A stretch of DNA of 64,000 bases from Panicum virgatum (Eukaryota; Streptophyta; Magnoliopsida; Poales; Poaceae), in the NCBI RefSeq assembly GCF_016808335.1, contig NC_053149.1, forward strand, positions 18,758,733 to 18,822,732, written 5' to 3'. The translations under genes and the position numbers were made by a program. Shown in pieces: positions 22,850 to 34,150 of the stretch. Under the pieces are notes generated by a model, which worked only from the letters and a program-made list of their open reading frames with translations, had not been told where the DNA came from and did not search any database. Every line of letters starts with the position of its first letter. Positions within the stretch are counted from its first letter, which is position 1.

Positions 22850-25800
22850 TGTAACACCCCAGTGTTAATTGCGATGCTAATCATGTGCTTAAACCGCTAT
22901 TTAAGGACTTAAGCTCATCGTTAGCGTTAATCGAGTTCTCACGGTAAATATCGTTTAGCCAAGTTCTACCCAGTTTTTCTTAATGATCTGAGCTTCAAAT
23001 CAAGTTGCGCCCAAAACGAAAGTAGTAGATCATCTTCTCCTCTACAACTTCCTTTTTGACCAAATTTCAAGTTGCTTTATGAAATTTCAAGTTTTGGACG
23101 GTCAAAATCGGCTCAAAAACCTTTGAATTGGTCACTTTGCCTCCCCTGCTTGTCAGAGCACCACCAGCCTCGACGTCGTCGTCGCCACGCGTCGTGCCGA
23201 CGACCACCATCGCCGCTTAAGCGCCCACGTTGCCGAGTGGGACGCCAAGTTCGCTTTCGCCTCCCCGTTCCCCTTTCCTCGCCCGTGCGCAAAGCACACA
23301 GCTGAGCCGAGCCCTAGCGCCGCCGCCGCCGATGTCTGCGCCGGCCACCTCTCGCCGCCGTGCCTCGATTCCTCGCGTTGCAAGCCGCGCAACCTCGCCC
23401 TACACCTTCTTTGCTCCATCTCGTGCTCGATTGAGCCCTCCGCTGGCCGGAATCGAAGCTGCAGACCGCGGCCGCCATTGGAGCTCCGTCGAGCTCCGCC
23501 CTTCTCGTCGAGCTCCCCTCCCCGGCCTCCCTCCATTCGATTCGGCCGCGAGGTGAGCTTCCCCGAGGTCCCCTAGTCCACCCCGCAACCTTTCCCCTCC
23601 CCTCCTAGTGCCGCCGCTGGCGGAACGCCGCCGCGGGCGCCATGGCCGCCGCTTGCAGCCGCCTGGGCCGCCGCGGGCCACCCTGGCTCGGGCGTGCGCA
23701 GCGCCGCCGCACGCCCCTAGGCCTCTTTGACTCCCTGAGCGCGGCACCGCCCAACCCCGCGGCCGCTTTGCCCCGTCCCGGCCGAGAACGCCGCGCCACC
23801 GCCCTGCCCTGCGTGCATCACCGCCCCGCCCCGCCCCGCGCGCGCCCAGGGCCGCCCCCACCCGCGCCTCTGCTCGGCCGCGGCCGCGCTAGCCCTGCGC
23901 GTGGGCCCGCCCGCGCTGCCCCGCTGGCCGGCCGGCCAACGGCCGCGCGCGCGCGCCAGGCGCGCCGCCGGCATGCGGGCCGGGGCAGGCGGCAGAGCAG
24001 AGCAGGGGAGCTTTCCCCCTCTCTCTTTATTTGGATGACGGGTGGGGCCCACAGCTCCATTTAGGGTGGTTTTTGTTTTCTTTGTTGTTTGATTTGAGTG
24101 GAAGTTTGGTAATTTGTAGGAAAATGCAGAAAAATCCCAAAAATGCAAACTAAATTTTGTTAAGTTTCTAAAATCAAGATCTTCAGTAGAAAAATACTCA
24201 TGCATGAAAAATGTCACTTTTGCCCCTGCTTAAATTGTGTTTTGTGTTTAAACTAGTTTATTTAATACCGGTTGTTCCGTTGCTCTAAAAATTATGAAAT
24301 TTACTCAGTAGATTACTCTTTGGATGTGTAGTCCACTGAAAAAGTTTCAGGTGCATAGCCTATGTACATGTTTGTGGATCTATTAGTGTTTGATTTCTTT
24401 TCTAGGGTTAAAATAAATACTTTATGTCGTCAATAAATGTTGGAAAATTTATGTGGCATGCTTATCAAAATCACGTTATTTTGGTAACTTCTTGTGGCTT
24501 GATCATATCTGCATGTCGAGTCCTTGCTTTTATTTGGCTCCTAGCTACAGTTTTCTTTTATAAGTGTGGTTATTTGATTATTGTTTCATGCATGTGTAAC
24601 CTCAACAAAACAAACTCATGTCTTACTCCGTGCTGCCCTAAGCAAACTTAGTAGTTGATGTTTTGAAGGAAACACTTCAGGCTAAAAGGAATTAGCAACC
24701 GAAACCCCATCTCAGCACTACACCATTCCTTTGGACCGTAGTTTTGAAAGTGTTGTTTATCGGTTTTGTTTATAACTCTAGTTGCGCGTGCTACATTGCA
24801 TTGTATTTTTTTTCATGAATCTCATGCATGGCATATTTTTCCTCATGTAGCCGCTGACACCGAAGTCGCCTACGAGCTGGTTGCCGAGCCGATCCAGGAG
24901 CCGCAAGCGGGAGAACAGCAGGAGGACGCAGTCGAGCACGCACCCGAAGAAATTGTTAACCCCGCTGACTTGCAAGGGAAGCCCCGGAGCATATCCCTTA
25001 TTTTAATTACTCCATGTTATATTTAAAGTATTGTGCATATACGTTCAAGGAATTGATTGGAACCATAGATGCATAATCTTGATTACCCAGTGTCCTTACT
25101 AGTGCAGTTATCGCTAGCACCGCTATGCTTAAGTAAACTCGGTAGAAGACGGGTGATTTCCTGTCACCCGCGAGATATAGGGTTGTTACTTCAGGCAGTA
25201 TTTTGAGAAATAATGCAATGAGAAGGGAAATTGGAGACCGGGCGGAGGGAAAGTTGGACATGATTATTGAGTAAAGAAAGTTGAGTCTCCGCCTGTGTCG
25301 ATTGAGGACCGTTCCGTTGTTGGCCCTTTGACTGAGGATTGAACAGTACTAACCACATGCCGGAAGTAGGAGGTAGTCAAAACCGGTAAGCTAATTACCT
25401 TAATTGCGTCGGAATCTGGGTCTCGACCCGCGGTGCTGGGTAGGGTTGACGGATGGTGAAGTGGCCCACGGGTTCACCGAGTGTTCGCACGTGCGGGGCT
25501 CATCATCCGGGTGTTTGCGGGCTTGATTCAGACTCCGGGGTAATTATGGGAACTGTTGACGTGTGTGGCCCGACGGGGTTTTCACGTGTCGTGTGAGTTA
25601 GGTCCACCTTGCAAGGTTAAATCGAATCGATTCGCCGTGACTCGCGGATATGAGAGCCTTGGTCAATGCGTCGCATCGTAGTAAGAATTGAAAGGACAGA
25701 AAGAGAAAAGATGGATCTATGTTGATGTTCTTGAAAAGATAATATGATGAACCATGTGTGCTCTAGAGAATTAGGCAAACCTAGTTTGTAGCTATCAACA

Positions 25801-26462
25801 CAATTGGAGCTAAAATATTGAAAGTAAGGATCCAGTATTAGTAGCTTTTCAGCAAAATAACTACAGAGCCAAAGAGTTGTGCATGTCTAGTTAATGGGCT
25901 AAGTATACCCATCGACGGGTAAGCCTTGCTGAGTACTAGAGTACTCAGGGTTTGGTTGTAACCCTTCTGAGCAGGTTGTCTTCCGGAAGACTTCGAGGAA
26001 ATCAGTGCGTCCTGGAGTGGTCAGCCTCTTCCTCCAGGTTGGACGGTCGAGAGGATTCCGTCTTCTCCGTGAAGTGCAGGCAGGTGAGCCTCACATCAGT
26101 GGGCAAGATGTGAAGCTCGTCTTTTGTCATCGACGTTATCTACCGTATGGTATTTTGAAGCTTGTTTCAACTGGTTGTCTCTTTCCGCTGCGTGTGAACT
26201 CTGTTTTCAAAATGTAACCCTGGCTTGTAAAACTTTATTGTAAATTAATTTGAAGACTTTTGTTTAACTCTAGTTGTAAGTTAAGTTTGAAAACTTTTGT
26301 TGCTTGTAATCACCTGTGCTCGTCTTTTGGCGAGAGTTCCTGTGCAATCGATCCTGGTTATAGCAGGCAGTCTGGGTGTACTGGTGAAGTGCATTAGCGG
26401 AGGATTGAGTTAAATGGTTAGTTAGTGCACTTGATCAGTATTATTTGGACTGTTCTGTGACA
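22850..26462 (+). repeat. 3' LTR of the chromovirus
   Basis: A near-identical direct repeat of 13548-17152, with scattered substitutions and a few small indels (for example near 22898 and in the block around 23725-23740). It ends in TGTGACA and is followed by the target duplication CGTTA. Confidence 0.93.
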
Positions 26463-26467
26463 CGTTA

Positions 26468-29438
26468 ATTATACTTGGAAATCAAGTAGGATGCCTAACA
26501 AGGAAAATATAATAATGGCGCAAAAACCGTCCATCCTCTAGTTCTTTAAAGGTCTTACTACTTGATTTTGCTCCATGCAAAACCTATAAACAAAATACTC
26601 AAAAGGTACAGACTACCTAGATAACTCAAATGTACAAGATGATTGTAGAAAGATTTACTATTTTCTAGGTAACTGAAATGTACAAGAATTGCACAGATAA
26701 ATGCACTGAGTTTGCCTTGTTCTTAACGCATTATTTCCTAGATAAATGCATTGAGTTGCGTATATGAAATCAGAAGAATCGCCTGGATAAATGCAATGGG
26801 TTTCCTAGCTCACTGATTAAATTATTATTGAGCAAAATTGAAATCCCAGATAAATGCACGGAGTTCTAGATACATTGTTCTACTTAACAATTTGCTAGGC
26901 AGTAGACAGTTCGTAATAACTGAACCATGGGGCAAATGCTGACTACAATTTTCACCCAAAATCTCTAAAACAATGAGGACATTATTCTGGAAAGCATGGC
27001 ATACAGTGGTTCATGTCACTCTTAAGCTGCGCAAAGGCATCATCAAATCACCAAACAAAGAACAATTCCTCACTTCACTGTCCAAAATGAAAAAGAGTCC
27101 TACTGCATCCTAGATCATCTCGGGAAATCAGAGAACAATCCTAGCTCGGCAGATCTGATGCTAAATTGGAGATGCAAAAAAAGAACAAATTTCAATCCTT
27201 TACTTGTCAATTTGGCCTTAGCCTTGCACTTTTTCTTTCCATCGAACTCATTTTAGCCTCTGCAGTGTTGCTCTGCCTTCCTGCATTTGCCATGCGTTGT
27301 TTTTGCTTGCCAGCTAGCGGACGCTGCACGCCGCACCTGCTTGCAGCACAGCCGTGCTGACCAGTAGAAGAGATGACCTTGTTTACATGCTCAATGCTAA
27401 TCAAGAGAAATACAAAATAACATTTACATGCTCAAATCAAGGTGACTGTGCAGCAAGGCTGTTGTAAGGTAGATGCAAGTTCACCAAAAACATGGCATAT
27501 GTATTTCACATTAAAATGCCTATACGAGACTGGAAAAGGACATACTAACCTAATTAAAATGCTTATGAGTTTTGCTAAAATTACATACCTCTTTGACACA
27601 AAAAAATCACATATTATTGCCTCACTTATGGATATATTATTGCATAATTAAGAACCATATTATTGAAGATCAGTGGTTTGAGGATGCAAAAAGAAAAGTG
27701 AACAATACACATTAATAGAATGAATTCAGAACCAAAAGAAATAAAAATAAAATACAGAACAAGTGAAATTCAATACCTATGAAATATGCAACTAAGTACT
27801 GCTAGAAACTCTCAAACCTGTGCTAAAATCCAAATGAAAAAAAGTTAACCTAAAATGAATATTTTGCTTGTTGATTTGCATAATGCCTAAATGAATTCCA
27901 CAAAGTTAATCAGTAGAACCAAAATGGCTTATTAACAGAACATGAGAAAAATACACTAATTGGCTAATCCCAGAATAATATCATCACCTAATCAAAACCA
28001 TATTATTGCTTAATGCTTAATCATAGCTAGCAATAGTACCCAGTCCCAACTCAAACCCTGGGATGAGAACCAAATCTAATTGTGGAAATTAGAGAGAGAG
28101 AGATGAGCAGAGATGTATGTAGCCATCCTGCGGCGCCACTGGCCCGCAGCTCCCATTCAAGGTCTCGCAGGTCAGCAGGTATCAATCATAACATTCATAA
28201 AGTAGTGAAGCGCCAACACTGATTTAGGAAAAGCAATTATGTAAAGAGAAATCTCAACTACCTTGAGTTTTCTGTATGCTCTTTAAATGAATATGTTCAT
28301 GACATGTCACTCCAAGCTCATGTCAGGTAATCTTAAATTAGCCATTATACTAACTCCATGCGCTAATCTTTAAGGTATAATCAAGAAATATGATTCATTC
28401 GGTACCTCTCCTAAAAGATCCTTTGTATCTTGAATGGATTTATCTAGCTCAATTAATCTACGTTTCTTTTGATTCACATGCAAACACAAGGAAGTTACCA
28501 TTTTAATGTACATTTTTGGTGCAACCAAAATAAAAAATGTTAAACTGGAATAACTAATTTCTTTGTTTACTTAGCATAGATGGCCTACACATGAAATTGC
28601 AGTATTGCACGTAGTGATCAGTAGAAACAACAAAAACACACACATTGTCACAATACGTGAAAAATGCTAAAAATCAAAGCACAAGAATGCTTAGCTAGTA
28701 GGATTAATTTGCTTGTTGGTTGAGCATAAGTTGCATATATGATATCCAAAAAATGATGAGTAGGAACATTGGGAAAATGCTAGAATCAGAATGCAAAATG
28801 CTAAACTAATACGAATAAATTGCTTGATGATTTAGCAAAAACTTACCTACAAATAAATTCGAGAGGGGTATATGATACTGACTACCAATATGATCTTCTT
28901 CCTTGTACAATGGTTGAAGGGTCCTCTCCTGTGACTTTGGCTTTGATAGTTCGGTTATCTCAGAGACGGTAATACTCCTAGAACATGGTCAAACTAGATG
29001 ATTGCACATCCAGGGTAAAACTAGAGAAGGTCGGCAAGAAATTTAGTATTCTAGGGGCTGATATGAAATGATGATTAAGCATGATGGACAACAAATTGAA
29101 GTAAAAAGGGCACTGACACTGATGAATCATAAACAAAAGAGCAATGAGTCAAAAGGTTCTCCAGTTGCAGGGGCAGGTATCTATTCTACATAGAAGGATA
29201 AGGCAGACTGATCTCTGCTATGTGGTACTGACAGTCAAAGATAGGCAATGCATGTTCAATCTCGATACAGGACTTGCACGATTAAATAGCGCTAGACTAA
29301 AATGCTTATGACTTTGACCAAAAATGCTAGTTGATTTAGCATAAGTTGCCTACAAAATGCCCAATGATTTAGCATAAGGTAGACTGATCTCTACTATGTG
29401 GCACTGACAGTCAAAGACAGGCAATGCATAAGAAGGAA
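26468..29438. other. 3-kb AT-rich non-coding stretch with degenerate internal repeats
   Basis: No gene recognised. The motif GATAAATGCA plus GAGTT recurs imperfectly at about 26696, 26741, 26788 and 26852. A segment around AGACTGATCTCTGCTATGTGG (29211-29263) reappears at about 29379-29430. Phrases such as GTTGATTTAGCATAAG recur between 28700 and 29380. It looks like the interior of an old, much-decayed repeat or a long non-coding transcript unit with the GC-rich block that follows. Confidence 0.45.
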
Positions 29439-30205
29439 TTAGAGAAGAAAAATTGTTGTGAAAATTCCCAAAAGGCAGTTCGCATCACAACAATAAAGGG
29501 GAGAGCGTCGATGAAAATTCATGGAAATAATGGGGGAATACGACCTCTCTGTGTGTCCCCTTGCCTCTCTTAACTCCGATCTACGCTTCCAACCACGCAA
29601 AATCGCTAGATCCGAGGGAATGCAAGTGAGAGAGAAGAGAGAGAGTAACCCTAGAGAGAGAAATGTGAGGATCCAAAATGAACGCACACACCTCAGGAGT
29701 TTGTATGAATACGCCCTCCACGTTGCTCGCTCTGCTTGCCGCTCCCGCGCCACCGGACCCCTCCCTGCTCGTGCAGCCTTACCGCGCCCGCGCCGCTGGG
29801 CCCCTCCCCGCCCGTGACGGCCCTGCCGCGCCATGCCAGACCCCTCTGCGCCACCCTACCCTGCGCAGCCCCGCTCGAGCCACCTCCACGCTGGACCCCT
29901 CCGCGCCTCGCCGCGTCGCTCTACTCGCTCCGCTTGTCGCGCCCACGCAGCTCTGTCGTATCGCGCCGGACCTCTCCGCGCCACCCCGCCCCGCACAGCC
30001 CTGCTCACGCTCCTCCATGCCGACGCCCTCCGCGTCGCGCCGCCTAGGAGGGAATGGGAGAGCGAGGAGGCCGAGACCCAGCCGGTGGATCAGAACTGGA
30101 AGGGATGCAGGGGAGGGTGCGGGGAAGACACACACGGGAGGGGGTGGGGAAGTTTGTGCCACTAAAATAACTAGTGGGCCCAGCAGTGAATGTATCTCTG
30201 TCACC
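29439..30205. other. GC-rich block, no domain recognised
   Basis: Proline-, alanine- and arginine-rich open frames exist on both strands between 29678 and 30361, the pattern of GC-biased non-coding DNA rather than a protein. It could be a first exon or promoter of a minus-strand non-coding transcript reaching into 26468-29438. No conserved motif supports a gene. Confidence 0.4.
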
Positions 30206-30837
30206 GCTCAACTGTGGATGGACGACGGATTTGTGCCGTGCAGAAGTGCAAAATTACAACCGGCTTGTAGGAAGTCATTACCATTTTATTTTCTACGTTC
30301 TGCTAAGCCAAAATTGGCTAGGGGACACTCTTCAACTGTGATTTTTGCTATAGACCATTAAAAATTTTATCTTTGCTAGAGGACACCGTAAACTATGGTA
30401 ATTTGCTCTAGAACACTACTCTCATTATTATATTCAATCTTAATAGAAAACCATATTAATTTTTCAAAAAAAATATAAGACCATATTAATGGACTATCCT
30501 ACCCTTGCCTTTATCTACCTCATCTCATCCTTTCCGAACTGACTGGTGCGTGAATTTCCGGCGACTGCTCCTCTTGCTGCGCGCTCGAGGTTCCGGCGAT
30601 GCTCGTTCCAGTTGGCGCGCACTGCCGGCGCGAGGTGGCCGGGATGCTCTCCGTCATTGGTGGCCCTAGCCCCAGGGTCAATGCAGATGGCACTCCGGCA
30701 CTCCCAGCTCGCCGTCCCCGCCAGCCATCTCGAGGTGCTTGATCCAGCCGCAGCCCGTAGGCAATAGCCGCCATGAGTTTGCATGGGAGTCGCTGGATGA
30801 ACTTGCATGCACGGGAAGCAAGGAAGCTAATCAAATT
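30206..30837. other. Intergenic stretch with transposon-end-like phrases
   Basis: No gene recognised. Short phrases such as GGACACTCTTCAACTG and GGACACCGTAAACTATGG between 30320 and 30400 resemble each other and may be a worn transposon terminus. From 30540 the DNA is GC-rich without a recognisable product. Confidence 0.35.
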
Positions 30838-31137
30838 AAGAGCAACTCCAAGAGATTGATTTTTTTCTTTTCCCTTACTCATTTTATAGAGAAATTTTCC
30901 ATCATAATTTTAGCTTATTGGAGAGATGTACTTTAACAGATTGATTTTTTCCTTTTTTTTCTTTAATTCATAAGTGGCCAGGATTTTTACATGCATGTGA
31001 ATCTTATGGCTAGCAAATAATGGATAGAAAAAAAGAAGGAAAAAGAGAAGGTGGAATTTCCCTTTAAAAAGGGGAGAGGAGAGAGAAATAAAAGAGAAAA
31101 GGGAAAAAAAGAAAAAATTAATCTGTTGGAGCTAAAT
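30838..31137. mobile_element. MITE with about 30-bp inverted ends
   Basis: The left end AGAGCAACTCCAAGAGATTG and the right end AATCTGTTGGAGCTA are imperfect inverted repeats continuing into T-rich and A-rich arms. TTA/TAA-like bases flank it. It is about 300 bp and non-coding. Confidence 0.6.
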
Positions 31138-31141
31138 TTTT

Positions 31142-31246
31142 TCCGTCAGCTCGCTGAGCGCGCAACCGTCAGCCATGGGCGCCGGCGACGGCAACGCTCG
31201 GTTTGTCTCGGCCTTCCGCGAAACCAGAGCCCGGACTGGATATTTC
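31142..31246 (+). pseudogene. Chimeric relic: leader and start of the RING-H2 gene joined to a second local sequence
   Basis: Bases 31142-31195 match the leader and first codons of the RING-H2 gene (9371-9423) with about two differences, including AACCGTCAGCCATGGGCGCC. Bases 31193-31246 match 12665-12714, from GCTTTGTCTCG to GGACTGGATATTT, with about four. The two source segments are 3.2 kb apart there and adjacent here, as if a duplicated copy of 9371-12714 lost its middle. The ATG at 31174 opens a frame of 39 codons with no RING, so it is not a working ligase. Confidence 0.7.
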
Positions 31247-31376
31247 CTACGTTTTGCTAAAGAAACCAATCCTTTGCTGCAGTGGCGGATCTGACGGGAA
31301 GCTGCATTGCTGCGACTGCTACGGAGACAGCGGCCGGCGGCAAGCGGAGGCTGAGACCACACCATGTACATGCAGG

Positions 31377-31533
31377 CAGGGGCGAAGCCAGAACCTGGAA
31401 CCACCGGGGTCGGCTCTGTTAAATACCGGGGTCAAACACGCGTATGAACAGTGCTAAACAGTATTTTCCCTTTGATTTGACGGATATCGTCGGGGTCCGG
31501 CGACCCCAACGGCAAAGCGCAGCTTCGCCCCTG
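31377..31533. mobile_element. hAT-type MITE
   Basis: It runs from CAGGGGCGAAGCC to GCTTCGCCCCTG. The flanking octamers CATGCAGG (31369-31376) and CGTGCAGG (31534-31541) differ at one base, fitting an older 8-bp target duplication. It is 157 bp and non-coding. Confidence 0.82.
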
Positions 31534-31541
31534 CGTGCAGG

Positions 31542-32187
31542 GCACCATAATCCATATCCGCTCGGCGGCCCTCAGAGGTTCCAAGCACCAAGCAGCAAGC
31601 TGACGGTAATTTAGCCATTTGGTAGCTTGTACTTTGGTAGCAAATTTCCTAAAACTTGTATCATTCAGTCAAATACGATTGCTGCGAATTTTTAACCTAT
31701 GTCATTGCAATGCATAATTACCGTGAAACATGAGGAATTATGAAGAGGTATTTATGTTCTTGCTCCTACTTGGTAGTGCAACTGTAATTTTACCTTGTTT
31801 TCCTTAACTTTATAATTGTCCTTACTATTCACAAGTCAACGCGATTTTGCACTAGTCAACAGTCAAAATAGGAATACAATCACATAATAGAGGCAAAATC
31901 ACGTCGATTTTTCACTGCTATAATCACAATTGCACTACAAAATAGGCTAAAGAACACCGGTTTCTCAAATACGAAGACACATGGTTTTTTCTCTCATTGG
32001 ATCACCCTAACTTCGAATCCTAGATTTGTCACTGCTTTCGTGTGGAATTGCCGTGTTCCTCCGTTTCAAACGCTGGTGAGCAAAATTAGAATAACATTTT
32101 TCTTTGAAATTCCTATGAAAAGCCTCCGTTCCAAACAGGGCATTAATCCCCTCCCTAGCTTCATCGCTGGTTAATTGCCTGATATGC
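31542..32187. other. Intergenic stretch, nothing recognised
   Basis: AT-rich with no gene, RNA or clear transposon end visible. Confidence 0.4.
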
Positions 32188-32405
32188 GCTGTTTAGTTCC
32201 CAAAAAATTTTCTGATACAATAACTTCAAACGTTTGACCACTAATTAAGAATACTAAATGTGGATAATGGACAAAACTCATTCCATAACCCACGGGTGAA
32301 ATCGCGAGATGAGTCTAATGAATCTAATTATGCAGTAATTAGATAATATCATGCTACAGCAAACACCATCTAATGATAGATTAATCAGACTTAATAGATT
32401 AGCTT

Positions 32406-32554
32406 TAGTGGCGAAGCCAACCCCATGACGTAGGGGGCTTATTCCTTTTCCTCCCTCTTCTTCTTCCTCCTTTCCCTTCTCTCCTCCTCTCCTTCCTCTT
32501 TGCTTCCAATGGAGTTCTTGGGGGTAGGGGGGCTCCATGCTGGCTCCGCCCCTG
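32406..32554 (+). mobile_element. hAT-type MITE, left copy of the composite
   Basis: It starts TAGTGGCGAAGCC and ends GGCTCCGCCCCTG, with a pyrimidine-rich interior and TTTGCTTCCAATGGAGTTCT. The left flank is ATTAGCTT and the right flank is GACACAAA, so its own two flanks do not match each other. They match the flanks of the right copy instead. Confidence 0.82.
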
Positions 32555-32983
32555 GACACAAATTGTTGGCTTTGGTGGTCATGGTACAATTTACAAGGGT
32601 ATTTTATCAGATCAACGTGTGGTAGCCATCAAAAAGTCCAAAATAGTGGAGCAGAGTGAGATCGACCAATTTATAAATGAGGTTGCCATCTTGTCTCAAA
32701 TTATTCATCGCAATATGATGAAGCTTTTTGGTTGCTGCCTTGAATCTGATGTGCCTTTGCTTGTGTACGAATTCATCTCGAATGGCACAACCATATTAAT
32801 CCAGCAATGGAAAACAATGGAAGAGACACATCCTAAGGACAATTCGAAGGGCACACTTCCGGAGAAACAAAGGCATACTCCTGAAGCAGCTAATCTCGTC
32901 TGAGGAAAGTGCTACCCAGAGCACAAAAATATTTTCCTTAGAAGAATTGGAGATGGAAACAAATAATTTTGACTCGACACGAA
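32555..32983 (+). pseudogene. WAK receptor-kinase fragment in permuted order
   Basis: Bases 32555 to about 32795 encode the kinase N-lobe: [35 protein letters not shown] and [11 protein letters not shown]. Bases from about 32815 to 32983 encode the part that should come before it: the basic juxtamembrane stretch RRAHFRR, then IFSLEELEMETNNFDSTR. So the order of the two parts is reversed with respect to a WAK gene. Each part is open in its own frame. Joining GACACGAA at 32976-32983 to the bases after GACACAAA at 32562 would restore continuous coding, showing that a MITE had inserted exactly there. No catalytic loop is present, so it has no kinase function. Confidence 0.82.
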
Positions 32984-33147
32984 TAGTGGCGAAGCGAGCC
33001 CCATGACGTCGGGGGGACTCATTCCTCTTCCTCTCTTTTCTTCTTACTCCTTTTCCTTTTCTCCTCCTCCTCCTTCCTCTTTGCTTCCAATGGAGTTCTT
33101 GGGGTAGGGGGCTTGAGCCCTCCTGCCCCATGCTGGCTCCGCCCTTG
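32984..33147 (+). mobile_element. hAT-type MITE, right copy of the composite
   Basis: It starts TAGTGGCGAAGCG and ends GGCTCCGCCCTTG, in the same orientation as 32406-32554 and very similar along its length, with a short extra segment near the right end. The left flank is GACACGAA and the right flank is ATTAGCCT. Confidence 0.82.
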
Positions 33148-33397
33148 ATTAGCCTTGCGATTTTCCGTCTATGGGTGTAATTAGTTTTATAATTAATTAA
33201 TATTTAATACTCTTGATTTTGCCGCAAAGTTCTTTATCAATTTTTTTTAAAAAAAAAAACTCTGTCAAAGCTGCCAATCAGGCCCATTATCCAGCAGCAT
33301 TTATCTCCCCAGAGACGTTCGTCGCCACGCACGCAACATTATCTTCTTGATCATTGCGCCTTTCTGTTCCTCACTTCCTCCAGTCCACTTGTGGGGG

Positions 33398-33416
33398 CTC
33401 TCTCTCTCTCTCTCTC
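33398..33416. repeat. (TC)n microsatellite in the leader of the second RING-H2 gene
   Basis: A pure CT run of 19 bases about 140 bases upstream of the start codon. CT-rich leaders are common in plant genes. Confidence 0.8.
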
Positions 33417-33553
33417 GGAAACCCAACTGAAATCCTGAGCAGCCAAAGAATCCCAAATCATGCTCCACTAGTGGTTTCAGGATTCGTGCCTGCGAATCAC
33501 TTTCCTCTGAGTACTTGGTTCTGCAACTGCAACCCCCTCGCCGATAGATCGCC

Positions 33554-34150
33554 ATGTCAGGGCAGAGCGCGAGCCCCTACGGCGAGACGGACGCTGGCGC
33601 GGACACGGCGCCCGCGAGCAGCAGCATCCGTTGGGCGCCGCACGGGCGCGCCATGACGGCCTGCCTCGTCGCCGTCAACGTCGTGCTCGTCGCCCTCGTC
33701 TACCTCTACTTCTGGCAGGTGTTCTCCCGCAAGCGCGCCGCGTCCGCGTCGTCCTCCGGCGGCGACGACGAGGAGGACCGCGCGTCGTCCTCCGCCTCGG
33801 CGCCGCCCTCGCCCGGGAGGGCCCAGGACGACGAGCAGCAGCAGCGCCGGCACGACCGCCTCGTGGCGTCGCTGCCGGCGTTCGTCGCGCGCCCTGGCGC
33901 CGGCGCGGGCGCCGAGTGCGCGGTGTGCATCGCGGAGCTGCGGGACGGCGACGCGGCGCGCACGCTGCCGCGGTGCGGGCACCGGTTCCACGCGGCGTGC
34001 GTCGACGCCTGGCTGCGGCGCCGGCACACCACCTGCCCGCTCTGCCGGGCCGGCGTCGTCGTCGCCGCGGCGGAGGGGGCGGGGCCCGAGGGTGGTGGCG
34101 TGACGGGCACGGCGGCGGCGGCTGTGGTGGATACGGACGAGCCGGTCTAG
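33554..34150 (+). CDS. ATL-type RING-H2 E3 ubiquitin ligase, second gene
   Basis: A single exon of 198 residues. A transmembrane helix lies at about 34-55 (TACLVAVNVVLVALVYLYFW), then a basic stop-transfer stretch and a Ser/Asp-rich linker. The GLD motif of classic ATLs is weak (DRLVASLPAFV at about 101-111). The RING-H2 finger spans 122-164 as CAVC, CGHRFHAAC and CPLC, with W after the second His pair. It would ubiquitinate targets at a membrane; the substrate is unknown. Its N- and C-termini differ from the protein at 9402, so it is a family member and not a local duplicate. The ATG at 33554 is the first in frame and follows an AT-poor leader with a CT run. Confidence 0.9.
   Translation: MSGQSASPYGETDAGADTAPASSSIRWAPHGRAMTACLVAVNVVLVALVYLYFWQVFSRKRAASASSSGGDDEEDRASSSASAPPSPGRAQDDEQQQRRHDRLVASLPAFVARPGAGAGAECAVCIAELRDGDAARTLPRCGHRFHAACVDAWLRRRHTTCPLCRAGVVVAAAEGAGPEGGGVTGTAAAAVVDTDEPV

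Larger units (their letters stand above)
13548..26462 (+). mobile_element. Complete Ty3/Gypsy chromovirus, Tekay/Del-like
   Basis: A 12.9-kb element with LTRs at 13548-17152 and 22850-26462, both TGTAACACC...TGTGACA, flanked by the 5-bp duplication CGTTA (13543-13547, 26463-26467). The order is PBS, gag with a zinc knuckle, protease, reverse transcriptase, RNase H, integrase, chromodomain and polypurine tract. LTRs of 3.6 kb, an initiator-Met PBS and the chromodomain point to the Tekay/Del lineage. The LTRs show scattered differences, so the insertion is not recent, and pol carries stops. It most likely depends on other copies if it moves at all. Confidence 0.93.
32188..33290. mobile_element. 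Tourist-like MITE split by a composite insertion
   Basis: The left half (about 32188-32405) has GTTTAGTTCCC and GCGAGATGAGTCTAATGAATC. The right half (33148 to about 33290) has TTGCGATTTTCCGTC and TAATTAGTTTTATAATTAA, in the order found in whole copies elsewhere in the window. The halves meet at an octamer present on both sides of the insert: ATTAGCTT (32398-32405) and ATTAGCCT (33148-33155). Confidence 0.75.

Noticed and set aside
29678..30361. 227-codon Pro/Ala/Arg-rich frame
   Set aside because: Similar frames exist on both strands of the same GC-rich block, so there is no evidence of coding selection.
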